Shown in pieces: positions 1 through 12,950 of a stretch of 64,000 nucleotides of DNA; positions within the stretch are counted from its first letter, which is position 1; the number at the start of each line of letters is the position of its first letter. The DNA comes from Todiramphus chloris collaris. Taxonomy: Eukaryota; Chordata; Aves; Coraciiformes; Alcedinidae. The DNA lies in contig JANVCC010000047.1 in the NCBI GenBank assembly GCA_025345505.1, positions 9,896,413-9,960,412 of the forward strand. Reading direction: 5' to 3'. The position numbers and the translations under genes were made by a program. The notes under the pieces are model-generated. The model searched no databases. It saw only the letters and a program-made list of their open reading frames with translations, and had not been told where the DNA came from.

Positions 1-668
1 AATACTGCTTATTTAGACCCCATTATAAAAACAATAGGCCAGGTTCCCAGACAAGATAAATGCTTGTAATTGCCTTTGATTTCAGTGAGACACATTTAAT
101 TACGTTGCTTGAGATTCTTTGATATTTTTTCCAATTTTTCACTGTATTTATATTATCCATTTGCAACCTTTTAAAGGTCAGGACAAACTCACAAAAACAA
201 TGGAGATAACAAAAGACTAATCAAATCTTTTAAAACTTTAAGAACACTCTTGTCTTGGGTCACTTCTTACTTTAGACCAACCTCCTTACTCATCCCTGTG
301 GTATAAGGAAGCATTAGACTGAATTTAAATACAAATAGCCCCTTAGGAAGATTTAATCTACTTTAGTAAATAACATGCACATGATGCTTGCTATGTGCAA
401 TAATTTATCAAGCTCTTAATTCAAAATTCTCAGTCTCCTAATTATGTATGTGTCTTATGTGTGATAATTTCCTCTTTTGCTGCTTTTATATCCAAGTAAG
501 CTCGATCTATTTTTAATGAAAAGTGAGATTATTTCTGAATGTGAAATTCAAGAGTGAAATAAAGTAATTTAAGCACAATCTACAGGTAGCAAAAGAAATA
601 TGAAAAGAAGTAGTTCAAAATTGTATCTGCATAAATTATTTAGGAACACAAAGTCAGCCTAGAAGCAC
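1..668. other. AT-rich sequence, no feature seen
   Basis: Single-copy-looking AT-rich DNA. I see no long open frame, repeat family signature or RNA gene here. Confidence 0.6.
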
Positions 669-710
669 ATGAGGAGCTTAGGCTCCTCATCTGATAGTCT
701 TAGACTATCA
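669..710. repeat. Two adjacent perfect hairpins
   Basis: Two perfect inverted repeats lie one base apart. The first has 9-bp arms (ATGAGGAGC at 669-677 and its complement at 682-690) around a TTAG loop. The second has 8-bp arms (TGATAGTC at 692-699 and its complement at 703-710) around a TTA loop. No family assignment is possible from the sequence alone. Confidence 0.85.
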
Positions 711-1301
711 ACAGAAGAAATGAATCTATATTTGTCTTCTGAAACTTCTGACTGGCATAAATGTGAATTACTGTCAAATGTAGTGCCCCTAAAGTAAAAA
801 TCCTGCCTTCATATTGAAAGTACAATTATGGTTTAGTTTGTTTCCCTCTGAAAAGGAAAAATATCATTCATTCACTGTCTGGAACACCTATTCACCAACA
901 GTCAACAAACACGGGAGACAGAGTCACTCCTGTGGGCCTCAGATTTTGGTCAAACGAATTTGTGCATCTTGACTTACAAATATTTTTCATAGTCAACTGA
1001 AGTAAAACAGAGGAAGATGCAAGGGAACTTTCAGCTTTGTGAAATTACTATTCTATTTCTACCAGAATATCTGAACAGGAAGAAGTAATGGATAATAATA
1101 CATACAGAATTGCTTCTTGCTGGTCCACAGGTATCTTTCTTTATCACTGGATGACAGTGACATGATGATAGTGGCACCAAACATTTTTCCATTCATCTTG
1201 CTGGCATATAATTGTAGTCCACAGAGCTGTGAGCTAGCTTTGAAGTTCAGAAACCAGATTGTACTGTTGATTCTACTTCTAACCTGCTGTATAAACTTGG
1301 C
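711..1301. other. Sequence with a weak open segment on the minus strand
   Basis: The minus strand from 1,316 to 1,059 is open for 85 codons and reads like plausible protein (for example CGLQLYASKMNGKMFG). The plus strand is also open over most of this interval. I recognise no family. At this base composition, frames of this length are expected by chance, so no gene is called. Confidence 0.4.
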
Positions 1302-1342
1302 AAAGTTCTTCTGCATCTTGGCATACTTGGCAGAAGAACTTT
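1302..1342. repeat. Perfect 13-bp inverted repeat
   Basis: AAAGTTCTTCTGC at 1,302-1,314 pairs exactly with 1,330-1,342 across a 15-base loop. It could fold as a stem-loop in DNA or RNA. The arms are too short for a typical microRNA precursor unless extended by imperfect pairing. Confidence 0.85.
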
Positions 1343-3687
1343 TTTGGTTTTTTTTTTTAATAACATAGCACTAGAAAGAAATACAACTTTGCTATAGAAG
1401 CTGTGGACAGAAAATACTATGCCTTAGCAAAATAATTTGATCTGAAGTTAGAATCTACTCCTGAGATAGAGATTTTCACCTTGAATTTAATGCACTTTGC
1501 ATATTTTTGGTATGCCTCTTTTTGTGTATGTATATTTTACATTCTTGATTTTCCTTAATTAATATTTCTATGTGATAATTTGAGTCATTTCTTCATTTCA
1601 ACAGCAGAAAAGACCAGTCCTCCTTCACCTGAATGTTTATTCTATGCTTGAGAAAAGGAATTTCATCCATGGTAGAATCTGGGAAACTTTTATCTTTTTG
1701 TGTCTCACAAGTTATCTTTCTTCAATGGACTATGGCAGTCTGGTTTCTTGAAAATCAAAGAAAACGCAGAGATAGATCACTGTTACTTCCCCTGTGTCAT
1801 AACAAAAGACACACTAGAGTTACCCGTGTCTTGATGCATATGGATTATCAGCTATCTTGTGGACACCTTCCATTAGATCAGATCGCTCACAGATCCCATT
1901 AAGTTTGACCTGGTAAAAGTAATTCACAGTGCATGCTCTAGTCTTCCTATTCCTTGAATTGAAAGACTGTTTCTAACAGGAATAGTAGTGTTCACTGAAT
2001 TCCTAATCCATTACATTCCTGAAGTTTGAGTAACATTAATTAGCAGTTGAACACTCTTACTAAGTAGCAATTATGAATACAGGAAAGGAGTTTTACAGAT
2101 CATGTATTTTTGCACATTTTGCTCTTCCCAAAAATATTCACATGCAAAATGATCACCTCATAGATTTCTGTTCTTTTTATTTATATTTTGGAAAAAAGTA
2201 TATGAAATCCATCATTAAATAAGATGGTAGTGTATTTTCATATTAAATACTGAAGTTTTATGGTAACATTTCTATAAAGCTACAGTAGATAGATTTTTTT
2301 TTTAGCCATGCAGTTTTCAATTTAGTTCTTGATAGCAAAATTAAGGTCTGTATTTACAGACGGTAATAATTTGGTCATATAAAACTGCTGAGTGTCAGAG
2401 AGGTTTATTACAGGTATAATGGGAATAGAAATGTAATTTCAATGACCTAATCATATTAAAATTTGTACAGTTGGAAGGATTGTCACTTTAGCTAGGCTGC
2501 TTAAGACTGAAGATATGTAAATAATTTACTCAGTGAAATTAGCTTCTTCTGTTAACTGGGCATATGCAAGCAAATCTTAATTTTTATGTATTTATCCACC
2601 GTTCAGATTCACTTCAACCTGTAAGTTTTGTGCTGAGTTTTTTAAACAGCTCTGTGAACTCCTTGGAAACATGCAAGTCTATTTTGTCAAGGGATAAACT
2701 ATGAAGTTCAAGCAGTGCCTGCTTGTGAGTCATTCACAAATAAATAAAGATAGCATCATTGAAAAGTGGTTTTGCACTAGCTAGAATTCCTAGATCTATT
2801 AGAGAAGAAACTGCATTCTATAAATACCAAAAAGAACAAGGTAACTTTAAAATGTATAAAAGTTTTGAAGAAAGACTAATTCCTCTAATCAGATTAGGGA
2901 TTTTTATTCACTTTTCACTTTTCTTTTTGTATGTTTTGATTTTTTTTTTTTCTTTTAACATTTCATATATCTTGTGAATTCATTTGGAATAGCTATCTAT
3001 AGTGGATAAAATTTTTACTCGCTTAATATAAACCATCCAAGAGCTAGGCAATGTTTATAAATGCAAAGCAGATATTCTTTTCCTTTCCCTAGTGAAATTT
3101 TTTCTACCTTTTTTTCTCATTGCTTCATCAATCACTGAGACGGTGACTGTCTCTTTTAAAGCAGCTTTAGAATTTCTATGAATGTGTTATCCCATTCTGT
3201 CATATTAAACCTGCTCTCATTTGTTCTTTCCAAATGAATGGTGTCTACAGATAGTGAGGCCTTTTAATTAGTAAATTAATTAAAATTGAAATTATTAAAG
3301 ATTTGTTTTCCTTTAGAAATGTAACTCTTGGTTTGATATTTTCTATTTTTGTCATGTAAAGATATTCACTGGGAAAGTAATTGTATTAAACTACAGCAAA
3401 AAAGACATGGGATGAAAAGTAGTTTTACTCTTTCCTCCTTGTAAAGATACAGCTGTCCATACAGATACAGAGATGCTGTGCCTGTAATTGAGGTCACTGA
3501 TGATGGAGGAAGCAGTGGTTTGTCTCTCTCCCCCTTTAACACGGATGTGCTGCTTGAAGCAATGTAGCATCAATTAAAAAAATAACTGTACTAGCTACAT
3601 GTGTACACAAACATTAGTTCCTAGTGAGTAGTTGTAGGGACAACTAGTTTCAGGGCTGTTGATGTGAGTAAGTCCTTTTCAGTTCTT
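1343..3687. other. AT-rich sequence, no feature seen
   Basis: AT-rich DNA with scattered T-runs (for example around 2,940-2,952). No repeat family signature, RNA gene or convincing exon was found. Confidence 0.6.
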
Positions 3688-3765
3688 GTGGGGGCTAGCC
3701 TTGGCTAACTGCAAAACACCAATACAGATGCTTGCTGATTCCCCCTCTCAGCGAAGCACCCCATG
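3688..3765 (-). mobile_element. Probable decayed end of an avian ERVL-type LTR
   Basis: The stretch TGCTTGCTGATTCCCC followed by a C-rich run and AGCG resembles the reverse complement of the 3' end of a common avian ERVL LTR, where a GCTCGCTCACTCCCCC-like stretch precedes a GGGATGG-like motif. The surrounding context, such as GGCTAACTGCAAAACACC, also roughly fits. The copy is short and diverged, so the assignment rests on remembered family features and is weak. Confidence 0.3.
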
Positions 3766-5030
3766 CAGATCCATACAGCGAGTCATGAAAGACTGACCTT
3801 GGCACAGGAATTAGGTATAACTCTGCCTTTTATTGTATGCCAGAAATTTAAGTAAAGTCTCTATACTCCCATTCTGTGTCATTCTTACATAGAACCAAGA
3901 AAAAAAATAATTGCCATTAATTATTGAAAAGCAGAATAGACAAATCTGCTGCATTTCTGTGTCTGACTAGACTCTGACATAGAATTAGGAGAGGTCATTT
4001 CATGTACCTGAATTTCTTGAAAGTAACTAATAAAACAGAGCAATCAAGAGATATTCACCAGATGAAAAAAACAGATCTATGATGTAATTTCTTTGAGGTA
4101 TGGGAGGGGTTCCACATGGAGGTGAATTCAGCTTTGCAGTATTAACAATGATTCAATTATATTTACACTACAGGTAAAAGAATATGATCTGCTTTGTAGT
4201 GAAACAATCCCTTCATTCAGCCATATGGAAGAGTAATTTTGTGTCAACATATGTTTAACAATAGAGAGGAAAATATTAATGTTTGTTCTGCTCCCATGCT
4301 GCTAGAAGTTTTGAACATTTCTTGGTTTCACATAAAATGATTACATATAGAACATGTCTTCCTAAGACTCAAGACTTAGCTAGAGAGAAAGGTCATGAGG
4401 AAAAATCACTACTTGATGGTGTGCCTTCCATTCACAAATATCCCTTGAGAAAGTAATATTTCAACATGTGAAAAAGAAGCAGTGAAATAATGGCAATGAA
4501 ATAATGCATGAAAGGGCTTTGTAATAAGCATCATTTATTTGAAATTGAAGAGCTGATTCATTCACTGCTGTCCAAGAGGTTGTAACTCTGAACCTATGTA
4601 CCCTGAAAAGTCTCAGCCAGGTTTTGGCATTTGCGGCTCTGGGCTGAATGGATGAAGGTTTTGTAATTTATCTCTGTTCTTATTCTTACCACCGTACGAA
4701 AAGGATTGTGAATCATCTGTAAATAAAGCAAATAAACAGAAAGTAAATGTGTTGCTATACAAATGAAAAAAACCCCAACAAACCAACATTCAATGTCAGT
4801 GGGAGCAATGGCTGCCTAATAGATTTTGATCCACATATGTTCTGGATACTGTAAAGATCCAAAATATTTTTTAGAGTTACTGAAAACTATTTAAACAAGA
4901 ATCTGAAAAAAATATGATAGAATTAAGAATTTATTCCAAGGCATAAATGCAATGCTGGAGAAAATAAACATACAGTTGAAAACAGTTTGGTTCAAAGAAC
5001 ATATTTTCACATCAGTACTGAGAGCAAGCT
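3766..5030. other. AT-rich sequence, no feature seen
   Basis: AT-rich DNA with no recognised repeat, RNA gene or exon-like structure. Confidence 0.6.
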
Positions 5031-5058
5031 TTTTGTGAAACACGTCTGTTTCACAAAA
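5031..5058. repeat. Perfect 11-bp inverted repeat
   Basis: TTTTGTGAAAC at 5,031-5,041 pairs exactly with 5,048-5,058 around a 6-base loop (ACGTCT). It is a strong short hairpin with no known function. Confidence 0.85.
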
Positions 5059-5179
5059 CAGTGAAATGCAACACAACACAAAGGACAGAAAATACATTAA
5101 TGAAACAAATAATATAAGTTCATTTTTTCTTTAGGATATTACTATTCATTTGATGACAATGAAAGCCAGCAGCACTAAA

Positions 5180-5403
5180 GAGGTTTAGGGTAAACATAAG
5201 AAAAAACTTTTTCACTGTGAGGGTGATGGAGCACTGGAACAGGCTGCCCAGGGGGGTTGTGGAGTCTCCTTCTCTGGAGGTGTTCAAAACCCACCTGGAC
5301 ACGTTCCTGTGTGACTTGATCTAGGTGATCTTGCTCTAGCAGGGGGGTTCGACTAGATGTTCTTTCGAGGTCCCTTCCAACCGCTAACATTCTATGATTC
5401 TAA
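5180..5403 (+). mobile_element. CR1 LINE, 5'-truncated 3' tail
   Basis: The forward strand carries the end of CR1 ORF2 and the short CR1 3' UTR. The translated end reads like the CR1 ORF2 C terminus ([19 protein letters not shown] around 5,225-5,285), followed by GATCTAGGTGATCTTGCTCT and the terminal ATTCTATGATTCTA. CR1 elements are non-LTR retrotransposons that usually insert as 5'-truncated copies with no poly(A) tail, which is the state seen here. The product is not functional. Confidence 0.95.
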
Positions 5404-7141
5404 AGGGGGTCCTTCTGACCCAAGAGACCACGACAGTATCAGCAGGTGTTCATTGCTCATTGAATAAAAGATTTCAGATGAAGTAAAATGTCTTGAACAT
5501 TTGCCCAAACCCAGACTTCTAGTATGTTTGACTAGGATTAGGAAAAAAGCAACAGGAGACAGGACCTTCCACATTTGAAATCTTAAAAACATTCCCATGA
5601 GTCACTTGCATAATGTCTCTCCATATAAAACCTGAAATTTGACATTCCTCATTTCTTATTTTTGATGAAGAATCTTTTGCTTGTTTTCCTCTGCATCATT
5701 TGGGAATACATTCTACTTAAGCAGATAAACTCTGTGAATGTATACTACATACTGTTCTTGAAAGAAATACTATTTTTTTTCTTTATTCTTAGATTGCACA
5801 TGTCCTGTTTAACGAGAAAGGGTGAGAAAACTATTGCTGATAAAAAGATGAAAGGAGATAACCTCTGCAGACTGTGGATGTCTTATTAACTATTATTAAT
5901 TCTAAAACCACTAAAAATAACTTCTTTATTTCTTTCCAAATATCAATATAAAAATGTGTACATATTGTGAACTATTTTTCAGTCCAGTTCTGATTTAATA
6001 AAACATGTTTGTAGCTATTGTATTATACAGTTAGCACCAACTCTTAAGTCTTCGATGCATAACAGCTCCTGCAATAATGCCATAAATAAGGCTAAAGATT
6101 TCAAAGCTGTCTAGAAATTTACAGCTTTACTTATCTGATTGTAACATTTGTATGGTTAGCTACTGGTTTATTTATACAAGGATCACTTAAGAGCTCTTTC
6201 AGGCATAAATTTGGGGATTGGCTGCAATGTTAACATATAATGAAGCTGGAAGTGAATGATTAAGAATGAAAGACAAATACCAAATCACGTGAGTTATGAA
6301 GAGGTGTACATGCAATGTTAGTATTGCAAAGTAAGAACAGATGCAGACCTCTGAAGTTTTAAATAATTCTGTCCATTAGTTTCATGTTTCACTGCAGAAA
6401 ACAGAATGGAACAGTACATTTTCACTGCTGACCCAAAAGACTTGATTTGTTTCAAAGTCCTTATGAACTGATACTTCATATATCACTGAAATTGTATTAC
6501 TTAAATTATTCAAATATATACAAGAAATGACAGACTTTCCCTCTCTGACTTTACGTATTAACATGTATCTCTTTGACACAGCCACTCATCAACATATACC
6601 GGAGAAGAAAGAATTTCACTGTTGGCACTGTAAGCTCATTGAGTCAGGCACTGGTTTTTTATTATATGTGGTAGAGCACACAGGCTTGTTCTATCTAGTG
6701 CTACCCCAATATAAACACAAACCAGAATAAATACAAAAGTAACATTCAGATTATATGTCAGAATAGAAATGATATTTACATTTTTTCCAAAACCTGATCT
6801 TTTGCAGGAATCAGAGGTTTTTCAAAAGAGGATTTGCAGGAGAGTGGTACAAGGAAAAATTAAATTAGGGGATTTTTGATTTGCTGGCATAAAAAGAAAC
6901 AAGACAAGTTTTCATAAAGAAATCTGCCTACTTGCCTGAAGTCTGAAAGCTGTCAGTGTGACCAAACACGATGATCTGACAGAACAGATAGTGAAAGCTC
7001 TTGCCCTGTTCCCATAGAGCTATACCAGTGGTGATTCAAAGGACACAGGTCAATTTATCAAAATAATGTATCCACCTAGCACTGTGACTTCTGCAGTCAT
7101 GCAAGAACATCAAAATCTGCATTAACTTACATTTTTATGTA
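5404..7141. other. AT-rich sequence, no feature seen
   Basis: AT-rich DNA with only short chance frames. No repeat family signature or RNA gene was recognised. Confidence 0.6.
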
Positions 7142-7195
7142 GAATCACAGAATATCTTGAGTTGTAAGGAACCCACAAGGATCAAGTGCAACTTG
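7142..7195 (-). mobile_element. CR1 LINE, very short 3' end
   Basis: GAATCACAGAATATCTTGAG followed by TTGTAAGGAACCCACAAGGATCAAGTGCAA-like sequence is the reverse complement of a CR1 3' terminus (consensus style: patient GAATCA repeats, then a GGTTGGAA-like motif, then GATCATC). Only about 50 bp remain. Confidence 0.75.
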
Positions 7196-8599
7196 ATGTA
7201 TTTGTATATATTTCATTATATGTACTTAATTTATTTTGTATTTATTGATATTATTGGACTTGATTTAAGGAATACTGAAGGCTGTGGGAAGACTTGTAAT
7301 GATTAAAAAGAATTAATGTAGATTAAAGCAAGGAATCAAGTCCATTTTTGACTATGAGAAAATCATCAAATTTTGGCTTTAAGTAGTTGAAAGCTTATGC
7401 AAACTGTAGCTTCTGGCCACCCTTTACACCTGTCCTAGACTGAAGGGAGGATGAGAATATACCAAGATGTTTTCTGCAGCACTGACACTTTGGCACTCCT
7501 GATCAGGGAACTGCCTACAGAGATGTAGATCACTTTTCTTAACAGTCATCCAGATTTGCTTCCCTCAAAAACCAAGACAAAAAAGAGTGCAAAATACTGT
7601 GCATAATAGATTTGGAGCACAGACGGGATGAATGTGCATGACTATCTGGTTGTGTGTAGCCTATATGTACCTCAAGTCATAAGTGTGAGTAATAGTTACT
7701 TGCTCAGCACTGTTAACAAAAGCAGGCCACTGTATAATCTATCTCACTTCTTCTTGCCAGCATCCTTCTACTGCAAGGATTCAAATGGAACTTTGCAAGG
7801 TCTGACATCCTTGTTGGCCAGTTACTTTTCTTGTGTTTTGCAGATGTCACCACGGAGTGACATGCTCAAATCCATTCGTTATTCCTTAAATGCTTGGAAG
7901 GTTATACTATTAATGAATATTTTCATCTGAGAGAGAGAAGTAAAATATTCCCTTTATAAACTCAGAATTTTCAGTGAGTAAACAAAGCCCCTCTGTAATC
8001 CGCAAAAAAAAGGAAAACCCTACTTCATAATGTTAAGGACAATTTGAATTTAGAGTCACTGTCTTTATTCTATTAGTCACATTATTTCAACTGTACATTT
8101 CAATAACATTTAGTAAGTTAATAATGCGTTTTATGTACATGAACCTTCAAAGAGAAATACCCTAATGGCTTCCAAGTAATTTACGATGTTGGAATACAAC
8201 ACTGCAGCAAAGGTTTTCATATTCAGTATTGCTTACTTTGCTTTAATAGAAATAATCATTTTATACCATGCACATTTATTTTATAATCAGCCTTCAGAAT
8301 TGAACAAATTAATTTACAGGAACCACAGAAAAGTTCAGACTGAGCAATAGGGGAACCCGACCAACTGAGCCTTATATATATATGCATTCAAGCCACAGCC
8401 AGAGAAGAAGCAGCAAAGGGACAAGAGAGGTGACCAAGTATCAATAATGAGGGTACCTCCTGAAAGCAGAGAGAAAGAAATGTACAGTTGTGACTTTTAA
8501 CATGTTGCCATGAAAAAATGAAAGCATACTTTATTCCTACAGTGGGAAATGCTGCAGCTTTTCTGCTTTGCAGGCTACCGTAAACGTATTGTGTTTCTC
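7196..8599. other. AT-rich sequence, no feature seen
   Basis: AT-rich DNA. A 100-codon open frame at 7,628-7,930 on the plus strand has no recognisable domain and is not called as a gene. Confidence 0.55.
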
Positions 8600-8952
8600 A
8601 CAACGGCTGAGGTATTGACCTCATCAATGTTTATAAACATATAAAGGGTGAGTGCCAGGAAGATGGAGCCAGGCTCTTCTCAGTGATGCCGGATGATATG
8701 ACAAGAGGCAATGGGTGGAAGCTGAGGTATAGGAAGTTTCATGCAAACATGAGGAGGAATTTTTTCACTATGAGGGTGACGGAGCACTGGAACAGGCTGC
8801 CCAGGGGGGTTGTGGAGTTTCCCTCTCTGGAGATACTTAAAACCTGCCTGGATGTGTTCCTTTAACCTGATCTAGGTGGTTCTGCTCTGGCAAGGGGGTT
8901 GGGCTAGATGATCTTTCAAGGTCCCTTCCAGCCCCTGACATTCTGTGATTCT
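8600..8952 (+). mobile_element. CR1 LINE, 3' tail with ORF2 C terminus
   Basis: Forward-strand CR1 with the last ~90 codons of ORF2 recognisable: an open frame at 8,683-8,865 contains [20 protein letters not shown]. The 3' UTR (CTGATCTAGGTGGTTCTGCT) follows, ending in CATTCTGTGATTCT. The upstream part (ATAAAGGGTGAGTGCCAGGA) matches the same segment of the CR1 at 58.8-59.8 kb, so the two copies probably belong to one subfamily. It is 5'-truncated and non-functional. Confidence 0.95.
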
Positions 8953-11900
8953 CCCCACCCTTGAATTCAAGGTTTCATTTATGAGCCACCCAGTGATCTA
9001 GACCCCTTATAAGAAGACATCCTGAAACTTTACGGGAGCAGTCAGTAAACTTTATGGTAACCACCAGTAACTCCCCACAGGCACAACAGTACCGTTTGCA
9101 GCAATGATTGAAGTCACCTCTGAGGGAAGCAAAGCGCTCTCAAGGGTTAGTCCCAGACTGTTCTGGGATGCTGGAACTATCTAATTTCCCCAGCCTTTGT
9201 TCCGAGCATGAGTTGTTCATCTTCAGTTCTAAACCCTCTAAGTCAATGCATAGCAACAAAAAACACATGAAGTATAAAACTCAAAACCTTCTGGGAGAGT
9301 GGTAAGGACAAGATTGACCCATATGGGACAGATTTAAGTCATGTCACATATGCTGTGTTGCTGAGTTACTGTGAGATAAAAGGCAGCATAAGAAACTAGA
9401 AGAGAATAAAATAGTGTGCCCTGGGCCATGTTTCATAGTTTTGACACCTATGCAAGTGCAAAATTTCTCCTTAAATTTTGAATACTCAGTTACACTTAAA
9501 TCCTACATGTAAACGTGTGTTGTGAATAATAATAATACCGTTCTACAAAAATGTAGCCCTTCAAAATGAAAAAAAGTTCTTGATTTTCTTATCCAGCAAA
9601 TGTCAAATATTCAAATGAAAGGATTTGATTCGATTCACCTTTAGCTATTGTCTCTATGCTGTCCTCCTATGCCATATGCCTTTCCCTGTTCCTTGGTGGA
9701 ATTTTGCCAGTTCTATTCCTAGACTGGGTTCTGGACTAGAGTGATAAGAGTCCTCTCCTTGTAAGTCCAAACTGTGTTTCTTGCACTTTTATAAATGAAA
9801 TCTTAGGATAAAATAGTCTTCTCAAAACAAAAATTATGTTTGTTTTTCTTCTTTGTAGAGGCAAAATGTTAGAGAAATGTTTTTTTAAAAAAATCCTGCA
9901 CATTGTTCTATTGTAAGAAAGGACGTGTCAATACTTCTTGAGGTACTTTTGAGAGGGTTCAGATTCAATTCTTGCTCCTTCAAAGAACTGATCCTATTTT
10001 ACTGAATGTCCCCTCATGAACTAGACAGAGTTCCTCTGATTTTTGCCTTTCATCACGGGCTTCTTCCCTTCATGGTTTAAATACTGTTGTAGGCTGGCAG
10101 AAATGGAGGCCAAATATCCAAAGCCAGTAGCTTAACGCTGTCATGCAACTACTAAAGGGTGACAGAGTTTGAACTAGTCCTCCCTTCCAGTTCCTTGCCT
10201 TAAACAGTCATTTGTTGACTTGAATACAATATGTGAACTAGAATAATGTATTTTTCAACTAACCAGATCTGAATACAGAAAGAATTACAGAGCAGTTCCA
10301 TATTCAAAATAGATGGAGGCATCCAAGTATTTTAGTATTTTATTTCAGTGAAGTAAACATCTGAAAAGGGCAGAAGGAGCCACTGAATGTAACCTTTGAG
10401 GGGGTGCATGCTTGTATAATAATTTCCTTATTACCTGACCCTTTAATTAACTTAAAATAAATTACAAAAGTAACAAACCTCACCTTTTGCATGACAAATT
10501 TTAATGCTAATTTCAATGGTGTCAGGAAATGAGTCATCAGTCACTGCCCTGGGATTCAGTTCTTATCTCCAATGCTTCTGGGGCACAGTAGAGCAGTTAA
10601 ACATTTAATCCTACAGACAGTTCATCTTTCAAAAACATATGATATTGCTAATAGTTTTTCACATAACTGACCGAGTTCTTCACATAATATTCCTGGAAGT
10701 CACTATCCTGTGTTTCAACACGTGTGTGGGGAGGATTTCCTTCTACAAATGAATGAACTATTTTCTAGACAGACTATGAAAAAATAGCGTACATATTTAT
10801 CACAACAATGTGCCAATATACCTTTGTCTTTATTTTGACATCTCTCGCTCCTACTCCCACTCTTGCCCCAGTGTGACCATTTTTAAGCATATTAATACTT
10901 TCCTGTACTTTCTTGAGTGGATAGCTCCAAATTCCTTGTGTTTTTCCTCCAACTTGTTCTTTTAAATTCAGTTGATATTTGCACTAAATGACTGGTAGGC
11001 ATTATGACTTCTCTAAAAGGATTTAGTTATTGCAAATATATTGACATAAGGTGGGTATAATCCAAATCAGGAAAACTGGTCCTGCATTGCATCCTTGTTA
11101 GAAGACTGAAAGAGAATGAAACAACAGGAAAAAGAATAATTAAAAAATGGTCTTCAGGTACTGTCTTTTTGAGTGACTTTGTTTCCAACATCAGGGTTAA
11201 AGGGCTAATACTCAGAAGCTTATACTGCTGTATAAGCAGAACTGTACTGTATTATTGCACCCAAGCTATTTCTGCTCAGTAAATGAGATAATAAATGGAA
11301 GCTTCAGGATTTCAAACCATACATCCAATTGAAATATTAGGGGAGAAGGGTTGTTGACTTCATCTTATCAGATCATTTCTATGATAGCCTTTATTATAGG
11401 TCAGTTCTATATACTCTATCAGTGTAAAGGCTGGGAATTAAATTAGCTGTGCTGGTGTTCTGCAGAAGAAGAACTTCAGAGAAGACTTGTTTTTCTTCTG
11501 GAAATGGATCAAGCAAGTAAGTCCTGACGATGAGATGAAGAGAAACATGCAATATTAACTATATCAACAGCAAAACTAAATAATATATTATTTACATTTT
11601 TTTTTGCTCTCTCAGTGCTGCTTTGCTCTGATACTGCCACCTGAAATGTCCTGAAAGGTGACCATATTGGTGGATATGCTTTTTGATGGCCCAGTGAAAA
11701 ACCATTCAAAGTTAATTTCAAAACTAATCCAAGTTCATGCACACTCCATGGATATTACATAGAGCACACTAGGCAAAAATTTTGCCTTTGTTCCAGGGAA
11801 CATGATTCAATCCCTCATGGGTCTTTATTCTGACTAGGCACTGCATGTTTTATAGCTGCTAAGAAATGGAGTGTGGATAAACCCTAATCTGTAAGGGTAA

Positions 11901-12667
11901 ACCCTCTCAAGGCTCTACCATCAGTAACATAAATGGTAGCAATCATAAGGATTCTAGTGCTACTAAGTATACTGATCAAGGTGGGTGTTGGTATAATAGA
12001 GTGACTGCATTTCAGCTGTTCTTTTAAGGAGTTGGGAAATGACACCCAATATTTAAAGAAACTGAAGGTTTCAAAGCTGAGCACCAAAACCAGAAAGCCT
12101 TAACATACCAGGGTCTTGTGTGCACAAATGGGCCTTAACTTCCCTGACCTGCCTCACCTGGAATGCTCATGCACACATAACTCTGCCTGTTAGTCCATTT
12201 AAGTTCCATTTGCTTGTCTAAACTATGTACTTGTCTCCAGCACGTTCTCTGGTCTTATTTCCTCATGGGCCTTGAACACAGTTTGTAGTTAGCTTGTCTT
12301 CAGTGTTGTCCCCTACATAGACCTTGGTCCTGTGTTACAGCCTTGCCTCCAGTTTTGTCTCCTGCTGTCCATGTGGTCACCCTTGTTTACCAGCTCAGAT
12401 CCAGTCACGCCACGACCCTGTCCCTGCAGCTCCCTGAAACAAATCAGAGATTCCCTGTGCCTTTTAGGTATTACGTCTTTGCCAAATATGATCACACACA
12501 GGTTTTCACAGGAACTTTATTTGCATCACCTCTTAGAACTGCCCTAAAGATTTATCCAAATTCAAATACCCTTTCTCATGTAGTCTGTTTTCCTGCCCTT
12601 CTTTTAGTCCTAATCTTCTTCCAGACAGTCTTGGTGTCTCCCAAGACTCATATCCCAGTCTCTTAGC
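8953..12667. other. AT-rich sequence with one weak exon-like segment
   Basis: No repeat family is recognised. A possible 51-bp exon at 11,466-11,516 is described in the findings. 12,120-12,660 is somewhat richer in C and T but carries no recognisable coding or repeat feature. Confidence 0.5.
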
Positions 12668-12950
12668 ATTACGGAATCATTGAGGTTGGAAGGGGACACT
12701 GAAGATGTCTAGTCTAGCCTTTGTTAGTCTTTGGCTTTGCACAGTCATGTCAAGAATATCTCCAACAGTGGAGACTCCACAACTGCTCTGGGCAACCAGA
12801 AAGGTTTTGACAATAAAGAAAACCAAAACACCTCTGAGGTTTAAATGGAATTTGCTGTAATTTAAATTGTGCCCATTGTCACTTGCCCTTTAACTGGAAC
12901 CACTGAGGAGAGTCTAGCTCCATCTTCTTTAGTCTCTCTCATTGGGTTCT
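12668..12950 (-). mobile_element. CR1 LINE, 3' tail (reverse strand)
   Basis: Read on the plus strand it starts ACGGAATCATTGAGGTTGGA and runs through GGAGACTCCACAACTGCTCT, GGGCAACC and GAGAGTCTAGCTCCATCTTC. These are the reverse complement of the CR1 3' UTR and ORF2 C-terminal segment. Internal changes and a small insertion near 12,805-12,830 show decay. The left end is the true 3' end; the right end is the truncated 5' side, with an uncertain boundary. Confidence 0.85.

Noticed and set aside
1059-1316. Minus-strand 85-codon frame as a gene or processed pseudogene
   Set aside because: No recognised protein family, no poly(A) or intron evidence, and frames of this length are expected by chance here.
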